A DNA stretch of 64,000 bases from Bacillus sp. SORGH_AS_0510 (GCF_030818775.1 NZ_JAUTAU010000001.1:268001-332000); one strand, 5' to 3'. Shown: positions 45,352-55,049, counted from the stretch's first letter. The notes: generated from the letters alone by a model not told the origin. Program-made: numbers and translations.

Positions 45352-46149
45352 ATGAATATTTTTATAAAAGAATTAAAGTCTCATCGAAAGTCACTCATCT
45401 TTTGGTGCATTGGTGTATTTCTCATGGTTGCGTCCGGTATGAATAAATATTCTAGTTTGTATTCATCAGGGCAATCGATGAATGAGTTGATGGCCGATAT
45501 GCCTAAGTCCCTTCAGGCGATTATGGGGGTCGGTAGCTTTGATTTATCCAAGGCTAGTGGTTATTATGGCATGCTGTTTATGTATTTGGTCTTGATGGCA
45601 ACCATTCATGCTGCAATGCTGGGCGCTACTATTATTGCAAAAGAGGAACGGGATAAAACGACTGAGTTTTTATTCGTTAAACCCGTATCAAGGGAAAAGA
45701 TCATCACGGCTAAGCTGCTGGCAGCAATAACGAATATCGTTATTTTTAACCTTGTTACGTTTGCTTCATCGGTGATCATCGTTGGGAAAGTCAGCGACGG
45801 CGAAAAGGTAAACGGGGAGATTGCTGTAACAATGCTGGGAATGTTTTTATTACAACTTCTGTTTATGGTGGTTGGCAGTGCCATCTCTGCCGTTAAAAAG
45901 CAGCCGAAAACAGCGGCCTCCTTAGCAACAGCCATTCTTTTGCTTACGTTTGTTCTATCAATGGTCATTGATTTGAATGAGAATCTGGACCTTCTTAAAT
46001 ATTTGACCCCTTTTAAATATTTTGAAGCAAAGCATATGATGGTTGGTGATGGGCTGGAGATTGTATCTATTTTCCTATCGCTCTTCCTCATTATGGCCCT
46101 TACGTATGGGACGTATCTTTTTTATAAAAAGAAAGATTTAAATGGGTAA
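45352..46149 (+). CDS. ABC-2 permease, second subunit
   Basis: A 265-residue protein with about six membrane helices. The cytoplasmic segment AKEERDKTTEFLFVKPVSREKIITAKLL corresponds to that of the preceding permease. GGAGGGG is 6-8 nt before the ATG. Last gene of the TetR-ABC operon; the substrate is unknown. Confidence 0.87.
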   Translation: MNIFIKELKSHRKSLIFWCIGVFLMVASGMNKYSSLYSSGQSMNELMADMPKSLQAIMGVGSFDLSKASGYYGMLFMYLVLMATIHAAMLGATIIAKEERDKTTEFLFVKPVSREKIITAKLLAAITNIVIFNLVTFASSVIIVGKVSDGEKVNGEIAVTMLGMFLLQLLFMVVGSAISAVKKQPKTAASLATAILLLTFVLSMVIDLNENLDLLKYLTPFKYFEAKHMMVGDGLEIVSIFLSLFLIMALTYGTYLFYKKKDLNG

Positions 46150-46224
46150 TGCCGCCCCTTCCTTTTATTAATTTATTAATAGTGTTAATATAAGAAAATG
46201 AATTGGTAAAAGGAGGATAACTTG

Positions 46225-46572
46225 ATGACACAGAATGATAATCAAACATTACCGCCAAAGACTTGTTCCGTTGACCGCTTAGTGACAATGGAGGAAGATG
46301 TGAAAAAGGTTATAGCTGGTGAAAAGACAGCGACACGCCGAAATGGAAGATACGCGGATCCAGGTGAAATTATGACCCTTGAAGGCCACAAATTTGTAGT
46401 TGATAAGGTGTACTCACAGAGCTTAGGCGAATTAACAGACGATGATGCTCGCCGCGAGGGCTTCAACAATGTAGAAGAATACAAACAAAGCATCCTAAGC
46501 ATTCACCCAGGAATGCCATGGCTGCCACAAATGCGCGTCTGGGTTCACGAATTCAGCCCAGTTCAAGATTAA
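46225..46572 (+). CDS. ASCH-domain-like protein
   Basis: A 115-residue soluble protein. VKKVIAGEKTATRRNGRYADPGEIMTLEGHKFVV and LTDDDARREGFNNVEEYKQSI fit the ASCH fold, a predicted RNA-binding beta-barrel related to PUA domains. AGGAGG lies 8 nt before ATG 46225. Followed directly by a terminator, so it has its own transcript. Function unknown. Confidence 0.75.
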   Translation: MTQNDNQTLPPKTCSVDRLVTMEEDVKKVIAGEKTATRRNGRYADPGEIMTLEGHKFVVDKVYSQSLGELTDDDARREGFNNVEEYKQSILSIHPGMPWLPQMRVWVHEFSPVQD

Positions 46573-46584
46573 TATGACTAAACG

Positions 46585-46613
46585 AGAGACTGATGTATCA
46601 GTCTCTTTTTTTT
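46585..46613 (+). terminator. Terminator after the ASCH gene
   Basis: AGAGACTGA pairs with TCAGTCTCT, 4-nt loop, then a run of T. Confidence 0.88.
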
Positions 46614-46615
46614 AC

Positions 46616-46852
46616 TTTGATTAAAGAACTTTTTAGATATTTATTCTCCTGTTGATTGGAGCGGAAGGCGAAGATCCTCGAAAATGCTGCGCATTTCCTT
46701 CGTGCGGTGTTGATTCGATGAAGATGATTCAATGTCCTGTGGGAGTATGGTTCAGGGGAGACCCCGCAGGTGCGTTTCTCCGAGGAGGCTCGCCGAAACA
46801 CCCACGGACCGCTCGCGCCTGGAGCGCAAATTAACAAGCCATTTAATAAAGC
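46616..46852 (+). repeat. Dispersed repeat family R1, copy 6 (extended form)
   Basis: A 237-bp copy with the same extra arm as copy 4 (AAAATGCTGCGCATTTCC). The ends are more diverged (TTGATTAAAG, TTAATAAAGC). Confidence 0.78.
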
Positions 46853-46948
46853 AAAACAAATATTTCTAGAGTCTAAATATTTGTTAATTAGTGAAGAACA
46901 AAATTATAATAGCTTTATTAAAGTTGGCTGACATGTTGGGGTGGATTC

Positions 46949-48676
46949 ATGAAGTTTCTGTCAAAATACGTAAAGAAATACTGGAAGACCTTTTGCTTAG
47001 CGGTTTTATTTCTCACCTTTGAGGCGATCAGCGACCTGATGCAGCCGACGATTATGGCAAAAATTATTGATGAAGGGGTAGCGAATCGCGACCTTCACTA
47101 TGTGTTAAAAATGGGCGGATTGATGCTGCTGATCACGGCACTGGGTGCAGTCAGTGCATCATCAAGAAGTGTACTAGCGAGCACCGTTTCGCAAAGCTTT
47201 GGAACGGAACTGCGCTCCGACCTGTTTAAGAAAATTCAAACCCTTGCGTTTAGAAATCTCGATAAGTTTGACCGCGCGTCCTTAATTACCCGTCTAACAA
47301 ACGATGTGACGCAAGTGCAGGTATTTGTGAATGGTTTAATGCGAATATTTGTTAAAGCCCCGCTCTTGGCGATTGGCGGCTTGATTATGGCAACGAGGCT
47401 GAACCTGCATTTATCAGTGGTACTAGCAGTAGTTGTCCCGATTGTGGCACTGTTAATTATTCTGAACTTGCGATTGGGATTCCCGCTTTTTTCAAAGGTT
47501 CAACAAGCCTTGGATAAGGTGAATTCGGTTATGAGGGAGTACTTATCCGGTGTGCGCGTGGTAAAGGCGTTTAACCGTTTTGATGTGGAAATTGGCAAAT
47601 TTGCTAAGGCGAATGACCATTTTAAAGACCAATCCATCGCCGCAAGCCGTCTCATGGCGACCTTTAGCCCGGCTATTATGCTGACTGTCAATTTGGGGAT
47701 TGTGGTTGTCCTTTGGATTGGTGGATTAGGTGTTGATTCCGGTTCGATACAAGTAGGCCATATCATTGCATTCACGAACTATATGACTCAAATCTTATTT
47801 TCTTTGATGATGATTTCGATGGTTTTCAATATGTTTGTCCGGGCAAAAGCATCCGCAGGGAGAATTGATGAAGTCTTTTTACTAGACGAATCCTTTATAT
47901 GGGATCAGGAAGCGAGTCAACGGACAATAGAAAAAGGAAGAATCGACTTTGAAGATGTGACTTTTACCTACGAAGGGACTACGGGTGAGCCGATTCTAAA
48001 AGGAATTAACTTAACGATTCTCCCTGGTGAGACGGTTGGTATCATAGGTTCAACCGGTTCAGGGAAAAGTACCTTGGTCAACCTGATTCCCCGCTTTTAC
48101 GATGTGACTAGCGGGACCATTAAAGTTGATGGGCTAGATATAAAGCGAGTGAGTCCTAAAGCATTAAGAGAAAAAATTGCGATAGTGCCTCAGAAAAATA
48201 TCTTGTTTTCCGGCAGTGTCGCTGACAACCTCCGTTGGGGTAAAGAGGATGCTACCGAAGAAGAGATGGAAACCGCAGCAACAATGGCAGGAGCACATGA
48301 CTTTATTGCGGCTTCTCCTGAAGGCTATCAAACACGAATTGGGCAGGGCGGGGTTAATTTTTCCGGCGGTCAGAAACAGCGAATTTCAATCGCCAGAGCT
48401 TTAATTAAGCAGCCTGAGATCTTAATTCTGGATGATAGTACAAGTGCAGTGGATGTGGCAACGGAGGCAAAAATTAAAGCCGCCTTGAAAAAATATGCCC
48501 AAGGGCTGACATGCTTGCTCATTGCTCAGCGAATTACTTCCATTATGGATGCAGACAAGATTGTTGTTCTCGATCATGGTGAGCTTGTTGGTGTCGGGAC
48601 GCATCAGGAACTAATCGAAACGTGCAGCGTGTATCAAGAAATCTACCAGTCACAAATCGGCAAGGAGGGGTTGTAG
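46949..48676 (+). CDS. Heterodimeric ABC exporter subunit 1 (YfiB-like)
   Basis: A 575-residue membrane-ATPase fusion. Six helices (about 1-310) are followed by a nucleotide-binding domain: Walker A GSTGSGKSTL, signature NFSGGQKQRISIARAL (canonical) and Walker B ILILDDSTSAVD. The usual catalytic Glu after Walker B is Asp, so this subunit supplies the degenerate ATP site of a heterodimer, as in TM287/288 and BmrCD. It forms an operon with the next gene, 1 nt apart. It exports drugs or lipids; the substrate is not known. Confidence 0.9.
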   Translation: MKFLSKYVKKYWKTFCLAVLFLTFEAISDLMQPTIMAKIIDEGVANRDLHYVLKMGGLMLLITALGAVSASSRSVLASTVSQSFGTELRSDLFKKIQTLAFRNLDKFDRASLITRLTNDVTQVQVFVNGLMRIFVKAPLLAIGGLIMATRLNLHLSVVLAVVVPIVALLIILNLRLGFPLFSKVQQALDKVNSVMREYLSGVRVVKAFNRFDVEIGKFAKANDHFKDQSIAASRLMATFSPAIMLTVNLGIVVVLWIGGLGVDSGSIQVGHIIAFTNYMTQILFSLMMISMVFNMFVRAKASAGRIDEVFLLDESFIWDQEASQRTIEKGRIDFEDVTFTYEGTTGEPILKGINLTILPGETVGIIGSTGSGKSTLVNLIPRFYDVTSGTIKVDGLDIKRVSPKALREKIAIVPQKNILFSGSVADNLRWGKEDATEEEMETAATMAGAHDFIAASPEGYQTRIGQGGVNFSGGQKQRISIARALIKQPEILILDDSTSAVDVATEAKIKAALKKYAQGLTCLLIAQRITSIMDADKIVVLDHGELVGVGTHQELIETCSVYQEIYQSQIGKEGL

Positions 48677-48677
48677 G

Positions 48678-50546
48678 ATGTCACAAGGAAATATACCAGC
48701 TAGAAACACCGCCCCTACCCCGCCGCCGATTAGACCAGCTGGTGTAGGCGGAGGCCACCACCGAGGGGGCCCTGTGGTAAAGCCGAAGAATTTCAAAGCG
48801 ACCTTGAAGCGTCTTTGGCAGTACTTTGGAAATGAACGGAAAATGCTTGCCCTAATCTTTGTTTTTATCTTAATGGATTCGGTTTTAATGCTCCTTGCCC
48901 CCTATCTGATTGGGAAAGCAGTGGATGCGATGACCATAAAGGCAGGAGGAGTCGATTTTAGCCTGCTTGAAGTACTGATTATCGTGCTTACGTGTGCGTA
49001 TGTCGGCGATGCCATCCTCACCTTTTCTCAAGGATGGCTGATGGCTGGGGTGGCTCAACGAGTAGTGAAACGATTGCGGGCCGCGCTGTTTCAAAAACTG
49101 CAAAAGCTGCCTGTCTCCTTCTTTGATTCAAGGACGCACGGCGAACTCATGAGCAGACTTTCCAATGATGTTGATAATGTGAGTAATACCATTTCCCAGT
49201 CAACAACCCAGCTCATGTCGGGTCTAATGGTCATTATTGGCTCGTTGATTATGATGTTAATTTTGAGTCCGTTGTTAACAGTAGCGAGTTTGCTAACGGT
49301 ACCACTTGTGTTCTTGCTTACAAGAACCATTGCCAAAAGAACCAGTGTGTTATTTAAAAACCAACAAATCCAGTTGGGGAAGTTAAATGGTCATATCGAA
49401 GAGACGATTTCCGGTATTGAAGTCGTCAAAGCTTTTAATCATGAGGAAAAGGTGATTGAGGAGTTCGATGACGTCAATGAAAAGCTCCGTGCGGTGGGTT
49501 TTTTAAAAGCTCAGATTTGGTCAGGCTTCCTTATGCCTATTATGAACGTCATCAACAACCTGGGGTTTGCCATTGTTGCCGTAATAGGCGGTATCCTCGC
49601 AGTAAAAAGTTTGATTACAATTGGAGCAATTGCTAGCTTCATCACCTATTCAAGGCAATTCGTTCGACCGCTTAATGATTTGGCCAACATTTTTAATGTT
49701 TTACAATCCGGTGTGGCTGGGGCTGAGCGAGTCTTTGAAGTAATGGATGAGCAGGAGGAGACTGAAGACCTTCCGATGGCAGTTCCACTGGAACATCCTA
49801 AGGGACATGTGGTGTTTGAAAATGTCAGCTTTGGGTATCGGCCGGATGTTCTTATTTTAAAAAATGTCAGCTTTGAAGCCCAAATTGGCAGCAGCACGGC
49901 CTTGGTGGGACCAACGGGTGCAGGTAAAACAACCATTGTGAATCTGCTTACCCGGTTCTATGATGTAACGAGCGGGAGAATTCTCCTTGATGGCCGGGAT
50001 ATTCGTGAATACACAAGAGACAGCTTAAGGAAATGCTTTGGATTTGTGTTGCAGGATACGTATTTGTTTTCTGGAACGATTAAAGAAAATATTAAATATG
50101 GGAAACCGGATGCAACGGATGAAGAAGTGGAGCAGGCAGCCAAAATGGCGAATGCAGATGCTTTCATCAAGCGCCTTCCAAATCAGTATGAAACGGTACT
50201 GTCAGAAAATGGCGGGAATTTGAGTCAAGGGCAGCGGCAATTATTAGCGATTGCCAGAGTCATCTTAGCCAAGCCGTCCTTGCTTATTTTAGATGAGGCG
50301 ACAAGCAGTATCGATACGAGAACAGAGCTTCATATTCAAGCGGCCATGTTATCCTTAATGGAGAATCGGACCAGCTTTATCATTGCCCACCGCTTGAATA
50401 CGATTCGTGACGCCGATACCATCATGGTGATTGACCATGGTGAAATAATTGAAAAAGGCAGTCATGATGAGCTCTTACAGGCACAAGGCAGATACCATCA
50501 AATGTTTGATAATCAATTTAAAAATATTGAGGGTGCTTTGGACTAA
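48678..50546 (+). CDS. Heterodimeric ABC exporter subunit 2 (YfiC-like)
   Basis: A 622-residue membrane-ATPase fusion with a Pro/Gly/His-rich N-terminal extension (about 50 residues). The nucleotide-binding domain has Walker A GPTGAGKTTI and Walker B LLILDEATSSID with the catalytic Glu, but a variant signature NLSQGQRQLLAIARVI. It therefore complements the partner's degenerate site exactly as in asymmetric heterodimeric exporters. A bidirectional terminator follows. Confidence 0.92.
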   Translation: MSQGNIPARNTAPTPPPIRPAGVGGGHHRGGPVVKPKNFKATLKRLWQYFGNERKMLALIFVFILMDSVLMLLAPYLIGKAVDAMTIKAGGVDFSLLEVLIIVLTCAYVGDAILTFSQGWLMAGVAQRVVKRLRAALFQKLQKLPVSFFDSRTHGELMSRLSNDVDNVSNTISQSTTQLMSGLMVIIGSLIMMLILSPLLTVASLLTVPLVFLLTRTIAKRTSVLFKNQQIQLGKLNGHIEETISGIEVVKAFNHEEKVIEEFDDVNEKLRAVGFLKAQIWSGFLMPIMNVINNLGFAIVAVIGGILAVKSLITIGAIASFITYSRQFVRPLNDLANIFNVLQSGVAGAERVFEVMDEQEETEDLPMAVPLEHPKGHVVFENVSFGYRPDVLILKNVSFEAQIGSSTALVGPTGAGKTTIVNLLTRFYDVTSGRILLDGRDIREYTRDSLRKCFGFVLQDTYLFSGTIKENIKYGKPDATDEEVEQAAKMANADAFIKRLPNQYETVLSENGGNLSQGQRQLLAIARVILAKPSLLILDEATSSIDTRTELHIQAAMLSLMENRTSFIIAHRLNTIRDADTIMVIDHGEIIEKGSHDELLQAQGRYHQMFDNQFKNIEGALD

Positions 50547-50590
50547 AATAAAGGCCTCCGCGGGTTTTGCCCAGCGGAGGCCTTTATTTT
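50545..50590. terminator. Bidirectional terminator
   Basis: AAAATAAAGGCCTCCGC and its exact complement form a 17-bp stem with a 12-nt loop between two convergent genes. Confidence 0.93.
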
Positions 50591-52349
50591 ATGGTTTCCA
50601 AACGCCATTTGACATAAAGTAATACCATTTTCCTGCGATTGAATTCCAGTTGGTCGCCATGGTGCCATCTGTTTTAAGATAATACCACTGATTTCCAAGG
50701 GCAAGCCATCCGGTTTTCATAGCTCCGCTACCTTCGAAGTAGTACCAGTAATTTTTATTGAAGAGCCACCCGGTTTTCATGGCACCAGTTGTACCAAGGA
50801 AGTACCATTTGTTGGCTGTGAAGAGCCACCCGGTTTTCATGGCTCCACTTGATTCTAAATAATACCACACGTTGTCCTCTGTTACCCAACCTGTTTTCAT
50901 AACACCATCTGCGTCAAAGTCATACCATCGGCCGTTAATGAAAACCCAACCTGTTTTCATGGCACCAGTTGAATCAAAGTAATACCAGTGATTCTTGTCT
51001 GATAGCCATCCAATCTGTTTAATTCCTTCAGTTGTATAGTAATACCAAATATGATCGTTTTGGTACCAACCTGATGGGCGCTTGGTGGTAACAGTAATTT
51101 TAATGGGGGTCGTGCTTAGGTTCTCATAGGCATCCATGGCATACACTTCGTACAGGTGAGTTGAATTTGGAGCTATGTCGTTTAGTTTAACAGACACTTT
51201 TTCCTCAGGTTCCCAAAAGGGCGAATAAATCGTCTGAATCACTTGATCCGCTTCTTTTATAACATAGCGGTCCACAACAGTATTATCCTCCGCTTGATTC
51301 CATGTAAGAGTACAACTTGTCGAGCCTAAGTCTGATACAGTTAACCCTGAATTTCCTGTAAAGCTTGGGTTGGTGGTATCTTTAGGTGCTTCTCGATACG
51401 GGATAGGGATTGAAACGGTCCGAATCCATGTACCATTACTAAATTCACGAGCTTTCAGTTCCACGTGGTCATCAAATACATTGACTATGTATCCTTGAGA
51501 ATGGTTAGATACGGAGCCGCCCTCATACCAGGTGTAATCCACCGAACTGGTATTAACCATCGTAAAGCCATCTTGATAAATACTTTTTGGATGATTTAAT
51601 AGAAAATGAGAATGACCAGAAAATAGAATGGCTTGTGGATATTTTTTTAAGATAGCTAACAATCTTTCTCTATCAAATCCTGCTCCCCAATTAATACTGC
51701 CATACACGGTATTGGTAATGGGCTGGTGTAAAAAAACAAAAATTGGCTTGTTGCTAGACGAATTAATTGCCAGTGTTTGTTCTAACCACTCGTACTGTTG
51801 ATCTGAAATATAGGCCCAATCCCTAGCTTGCGGATATGGACTATAGGCGAGCAACGATCTAGGAGAAAGTTCCCCAGCTAAGGAGATGAAATGATAGCCT
51901 TTAATCCACTTATCATAATATATATTAGGCAGGGACTCATTCGTATAATTGATGAATCTGGCTTGCAGCATTTCGTCCGTTACTGGAGAGTTTTTATCTA
52001 GATCAGTTTCGAAATATTCATGATTCCCCATGGAGAGCAGCTGCTCAGCAGTTGGATTTTTATAGGTTTGAAGGATTTTGTTAAAGAGTTGATAGTCAGG
52101 ATCTCGTCCACTGTTCGTCATGTCTCCCACAATAGCGATGGCATCATAATCAGGAACAATGCCCATCAGGTCAGTTAATGCCTGCTTAAAACGGTTGTTT
52201 GGGTTATTGAAAACAATATGTACATCACTCATAACGGCCATTTGAAGGTTGGGTGTCTCATTAGCTTTTACAGAAATTCCAGGTAGCCATAGAGAGATTA
52301 GAATTGTAGTCAAAAGTGCACTTAATAGATGTATGGATCTTCTTTTCAT
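50589..52349 (-). CDS. Secreted metallophosphoesterase with FN3 and cell-wall-binding repeats
   Basis: A 586-residue protein. A signal peptide (to about residue 29) precedes a calcineurin-like domain (about 33-290) with MSDVHIVF, AIVGDMTNSG, SMGNHEYFE and LFSGHSHFLL. An FN3-type domain (about 325-425) follows, then about eight choline-binding-type repeats to the C-terminus (WYYF...GAMKTGW). It should hydrolyse phosphodiesters at the cell wall, perhaps in teichoic acid or phosphocholine metabolism; the substrate is inferred only from location. Confidence 0.87.
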   Translation of the reverse strand: MKRRSIHLLSALLTTILISLWLPGISVKANETPNLQMAVMSDVHIVFNNPNNRFKQALTDLMGIVPDYDAIAIVGDMTNSGRDPDYQLFNKILQTYKNPTAEQLLSMGNHEYFETDLDKNSPVTDEMLQARFINYTNESLPNIYYDKWIKGYHFISLAGELSPRSLLAYSPYPQARDWAYISDQQYEWLEQTLAINSSSNKPIFVFLHQPITNTVYGSINWGAGFDRERLLAILKKYPQAILFSGHSHFLLNHPKSIYQDGFTMVNTSSVDYTWYEGGSVSNHSQGYIVNVFDDHVELKAREFSNGTWIRTVSIPIPYREAPKDTTNPSFTGNSGLTVSDLGSTSCTLTWNQAEDNTVVDRYVIKEADQVIQTIYSPFWEPEEKVSVKLNDIAPNSTHLYEVYAMDAYENLSTTPIKITVTTKRPSGWYQNDHIWYYYTTEGIKQIGWLSDKNHWYYFDSTGAMKTGWVFINGRWYDFDADGVMKTGWVTEDNVWYYLESSGAMKTGWLFTANKWYFLGTTGAMKTGWLFNKNYWYYFEGSGAMKTGWLALGNQWYYLKTDGTMATNWNSIAGKWYYFMSNGVWKP

Positions 52350-52557
52350 AAATCAACCTCATTTCTTCTATTCAAAACTATTGTATATTACTAGTACTCA
52401 CTTTAATAGATAAAAATGACTAGGTAGTATGAAAGAACAGTGAGAAAAGGGGTGAAATTTGACGAAATTTTTTCCAATTAATAAATATTTTGTCGCTTAG
52501 ATACCAAATTATGATAATGTAGTTAGGTGAATTTTATTGAAAAAAGGTGGAACAGCA

Positions 52558-53253
52558 GTGAAAAAGTGGAAGATTATTTTAAGTATCTTCGTTTTAGTTT
52601 TAGCAGCGGGCGGTGGTACCCTTTATTATTTTTTAAATGTAAAAGAATATAAAACAGCTGATAGGAAGGTAGAAAAGATCGTTAAAAGTGATTATGACAT
52701 CCAATTACCTGATGAAAATAGCACGGGAGATTCGACTCCGGTTGAATCAAAGGCGATTAAGGCGAATCAAAGCTCCAGCCAAACCGTTGAAACAACAATT
52801 TCAGGAAATTCAGCAACAGCAGTTAGTGGGAACCATACAAGTGCCGCGGCTACACGTGAAAAGCAGGTAGCATCTACTGTTGTGAAACCAAAGAAACTGA
52901 CATCTGCTGAAATTATTGGTAAGTATCAACCTGTTTTTCAAAATCTAGAAAGCCAAGCTAATGGAAAACTAAGTAGCCTTCTATCTTATGCAATTAGTGA
53001 ATATCAAACTAAGAAGTCTAACGGTGAAGAAGTTTCTTACTTCTATTTCTACTCAAAGTATACGAGTGCTGCAAAGAGTCTAGAAGCTAGTACAGATTCT
53101 ACATTTTACTATGTTTATAATGCACTTGTGAAAGAATTGAGAAGTTCAGGGTATAGTGCAAATGCGGCAGAGCCAATTAAAAACCATTATTTAAACGTGA
53201 AAAAACAAAGAAGAAACTCGATTATGAGTCAAGCAATGTCACATGGTAAGTAA
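52558..53253 (+). CDS. Membrane-anchored unknown protein
   Basis: A 231-residue protein with one N-terminal anchor (WKIILSIFVLVLAAGGGTLYYFL). It is followed by a Ser/Thr/Asn-rich extracellular linker (to about 120) and a helical C-terminal domain (IGKYQPVFQNLESQANGKLSSLL to the end). The GTG at 52558 has AAGGTGG about 8 nt upstream; a TTG at 52537 is in frame but less likely. Neighbours on both sides are wall-binding proteins, so a surface role is likely. No family recognised. Confidence 0.6.
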   Translation: MKKWKIILSIFVLVLAAGGGTLYYFLNVKEYKTADRKVEKIVKSDYDIQLPDENSTGDSTPVESKAIKANQSSSQTVETTISGNSATAVSGNHTSAAATREKQVASTVVKPKKLTSAEIIGKYQPVFQNLESQANGKLSSLLSYAISEYQTKKSNGEEVSYFYFYSKYTSAAKSLEASTDSTFYYVYNALVKELRSSGYSANAAEPIKNHYLNVKKQRRNSIMSQAMSHGK

Positions 53254-53395
53254 TTTTTTTAAAATAGGAAAATAAGTCTAAATTAATTGTAATAGTTGGT
53301 ATTTTTATGTAAAATAATAGTATTATTTCTTTAGTATGCTAGCAAGCTAGTAAGCTAGTGGATTTTAAAAATACATAAATTGTAGGAGGATTACA

Positions 53396-55039
53396 GTGAA
53401 GAAAGTTTTAGCCATTACAAGTCTTCTTTTCTTGTTTTTGGTAGCAGTACTTCCGCAAAATGCAGTACAAGCTGCATCTACGTATAGTGCAACTGTTACT
53501 ATTAGTGGGAAAGATTACAAGATTAACAGTGTTGATAACGCTATTGTTGTTAATATTGATGACCTTGAAAAACAGTATAATTTAAAAGAAACAGACAAGG
53601 TCGAAAAGATCACGATTGAAACACCAAATGGTGCGAAAACACTTACAGGAATGGGTGCTGGAGCATTACTTCTTCCAGATACAGCTATTCCGGTTGTCGG
53701 TAATAAAGTTGAATTAGTTGTAGCAGAGCTTTTAGGTGAATTAGATTCACAGCAAGATGGTGTTGCTCTTAGCACGGTTCGTGAATTCTTGTACCCAGTA
53801 AACAACAAAGTTATGGGTCAAGCTGAAGTTGACTTTGGTACTAAAAAGGAAAATTTAACTTTAGTTCTTAGTGCAACAAATTTATTAAATGTTTCTAAAG
53901 GTACTCCTGTTAATGTTGATAGCTTCTCATTAACTGCTAACGGGAAAGTATTAAATGCAACAAAAACTGGCAAGAACAAATTTAATATCAATTTAGCTGG
54001 TTTTGGGATTGAGGATTTACTTGAATCAATCAAATTAACTTCTAATACAGCAACAACAGTATCTATTTTCTCAAGAGATTCTGCCTTCTATTCTGATGTA
54101 ACAGATGTTAAGTTCGCTAATCATGTAGCAACATTAGATCGTGCGAAAGTAACAAATTGGGCTGCAAATCTTGGAATTACAGTACCAAATGAAGCTGTTC
54201 TTCCAGTATTTATGGTAAACACAGTTCTTACTGGTTCTGGTATTACAACATTAAATGGTGTTGTTGCAGACGATAACGGCAACCAATCTCCGTTCTCAGT
54301 GACTATTTCTCAAACTGGTTGGGTACAAATTGATGGTGCATGGTATTACATTCTTAAAACTGGTGAAAAAGCAGTTGGCTGGAATAATATTGGCGGTACT
54401 TGGTACTTTTTCAATACAAAAACTGGTGCAATGCAAACTGGCTGGGTATCAGATGGCGGTAAGTGGTATTTCCTTAGCGAATCAGGTGCAATGCAAACTG
54501 GCTGGGTAAAAGTCGATGGCAAGTGGTACTTCCTTAACAAGTCAGGTGCAATGCAAACTGGCTGGATAAAAGATGGAGGTCAGTCGTATTTCCTTAACAA
54601 GTCAGGTGAAATGGTAACGGGTCTACTAAAAGAAGGTAAGTCGAATTATATTCTTAGAACTAGCGGAGCATGGTTAACTGGCAACGCATGGGTGAAAGAC
54701 GGAAATGATTGGTACTACCTAACGAATAACTCAGCTACACTAGGTTGGATTAAATCCGGCAAGAATTGGTACTATCTAAATCCAACTACTGGTAAGATGG
54801 TAACTGGCTGGACAAGTGTTAATGGTGTTTGGTACTTTATGTCTCAAAACGGCGCAATGGTAACTGGCTGGGCAAAAGTTGGTGGCGAGTGGTATTACCT
54901 AAAAGCAAGTGGCGCAATGGCTACTGGCTGGGTGAAAGTGTCTAACAAGTGGTACTACCTATACAGCAATGGTAAAATGGCTCACGATACAGTAATCGAC
55001 GGTTATAAGTTAGATTCTAACGGAGCTTGGATTAAATAA
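53396..55039 (+). CDS. Secreted protein with cell-wall-binding repeats
   Basis: A 547-residue protein (GTG start, AGGAGG about 7 nt upstream). A signal peptide is cut near VQAAST (residue 27). The N-terminal 280 residues are beta-rich and unassigned (YSATVTISGKDYKINSVDNAIVVNI). Residues 305-535 carry about eleven choline-binding-type repeats, several nearly identical in DNA (GGTGCAATGCAAACTGGCTG), a sign of recent repeat expansion. It probably displays an adhesin- or wall-modifying head. Confidence 0.75.
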   Translation: MKKVLAITSLLFLFLVAVLPQNAVQAASTYSATVTISGKDYKINSVDNAIVVNIDDLEKQYNLKETDKVEKITIETPNGAKTLTGMGAGALLLPDTAIPVVGNKVELVVAELLGELDSQQDGVALSTVREFLYPVNNKVMGQAEVDFGTKKENLTLVLSATNLLNVSKGTPVNVDSFSLTANGKVLNATKTGKNKFNINLAGFGIEDLLESIKLTSNTATTVSIFSRDSAFYSDVTDVKFANHVATLDRAKVTNWAANLGITVPNEAVLPVFMVNTVLTGSGITTLNGVVADDNGNQSPFSVTISQTGWVQIDGAWYYILKTGEKAVGWNNIGGTWYFFNTKTGAMQTGWVSDGGKWYFLSESGAMQTGWVKVDGKWYFLNKSGAMQTGWIKDGGQSYFLNKSGEMVTGLLKEGKSNYILRTSGAWLTGNAWVKDGNDWYYLTNNSATLGWIKSGKNWYYLNPTTGKMVTGWTSVNGVWYFMSQNGAMVTGWAKVGGEWYYLKASGAMATGWVKVSNKWYYLYSNGKMAHDTVIDGYKLDSNGAWIK

Positions 55040-55049
55040 TTTACTAGAG

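Noticed and set aside
53334..53362. Repeated GCTAG motifs before the repeat-protein gene
   Set aside because: Only four short copies in a low-complexity stretch; too little to call an operator or RNA.
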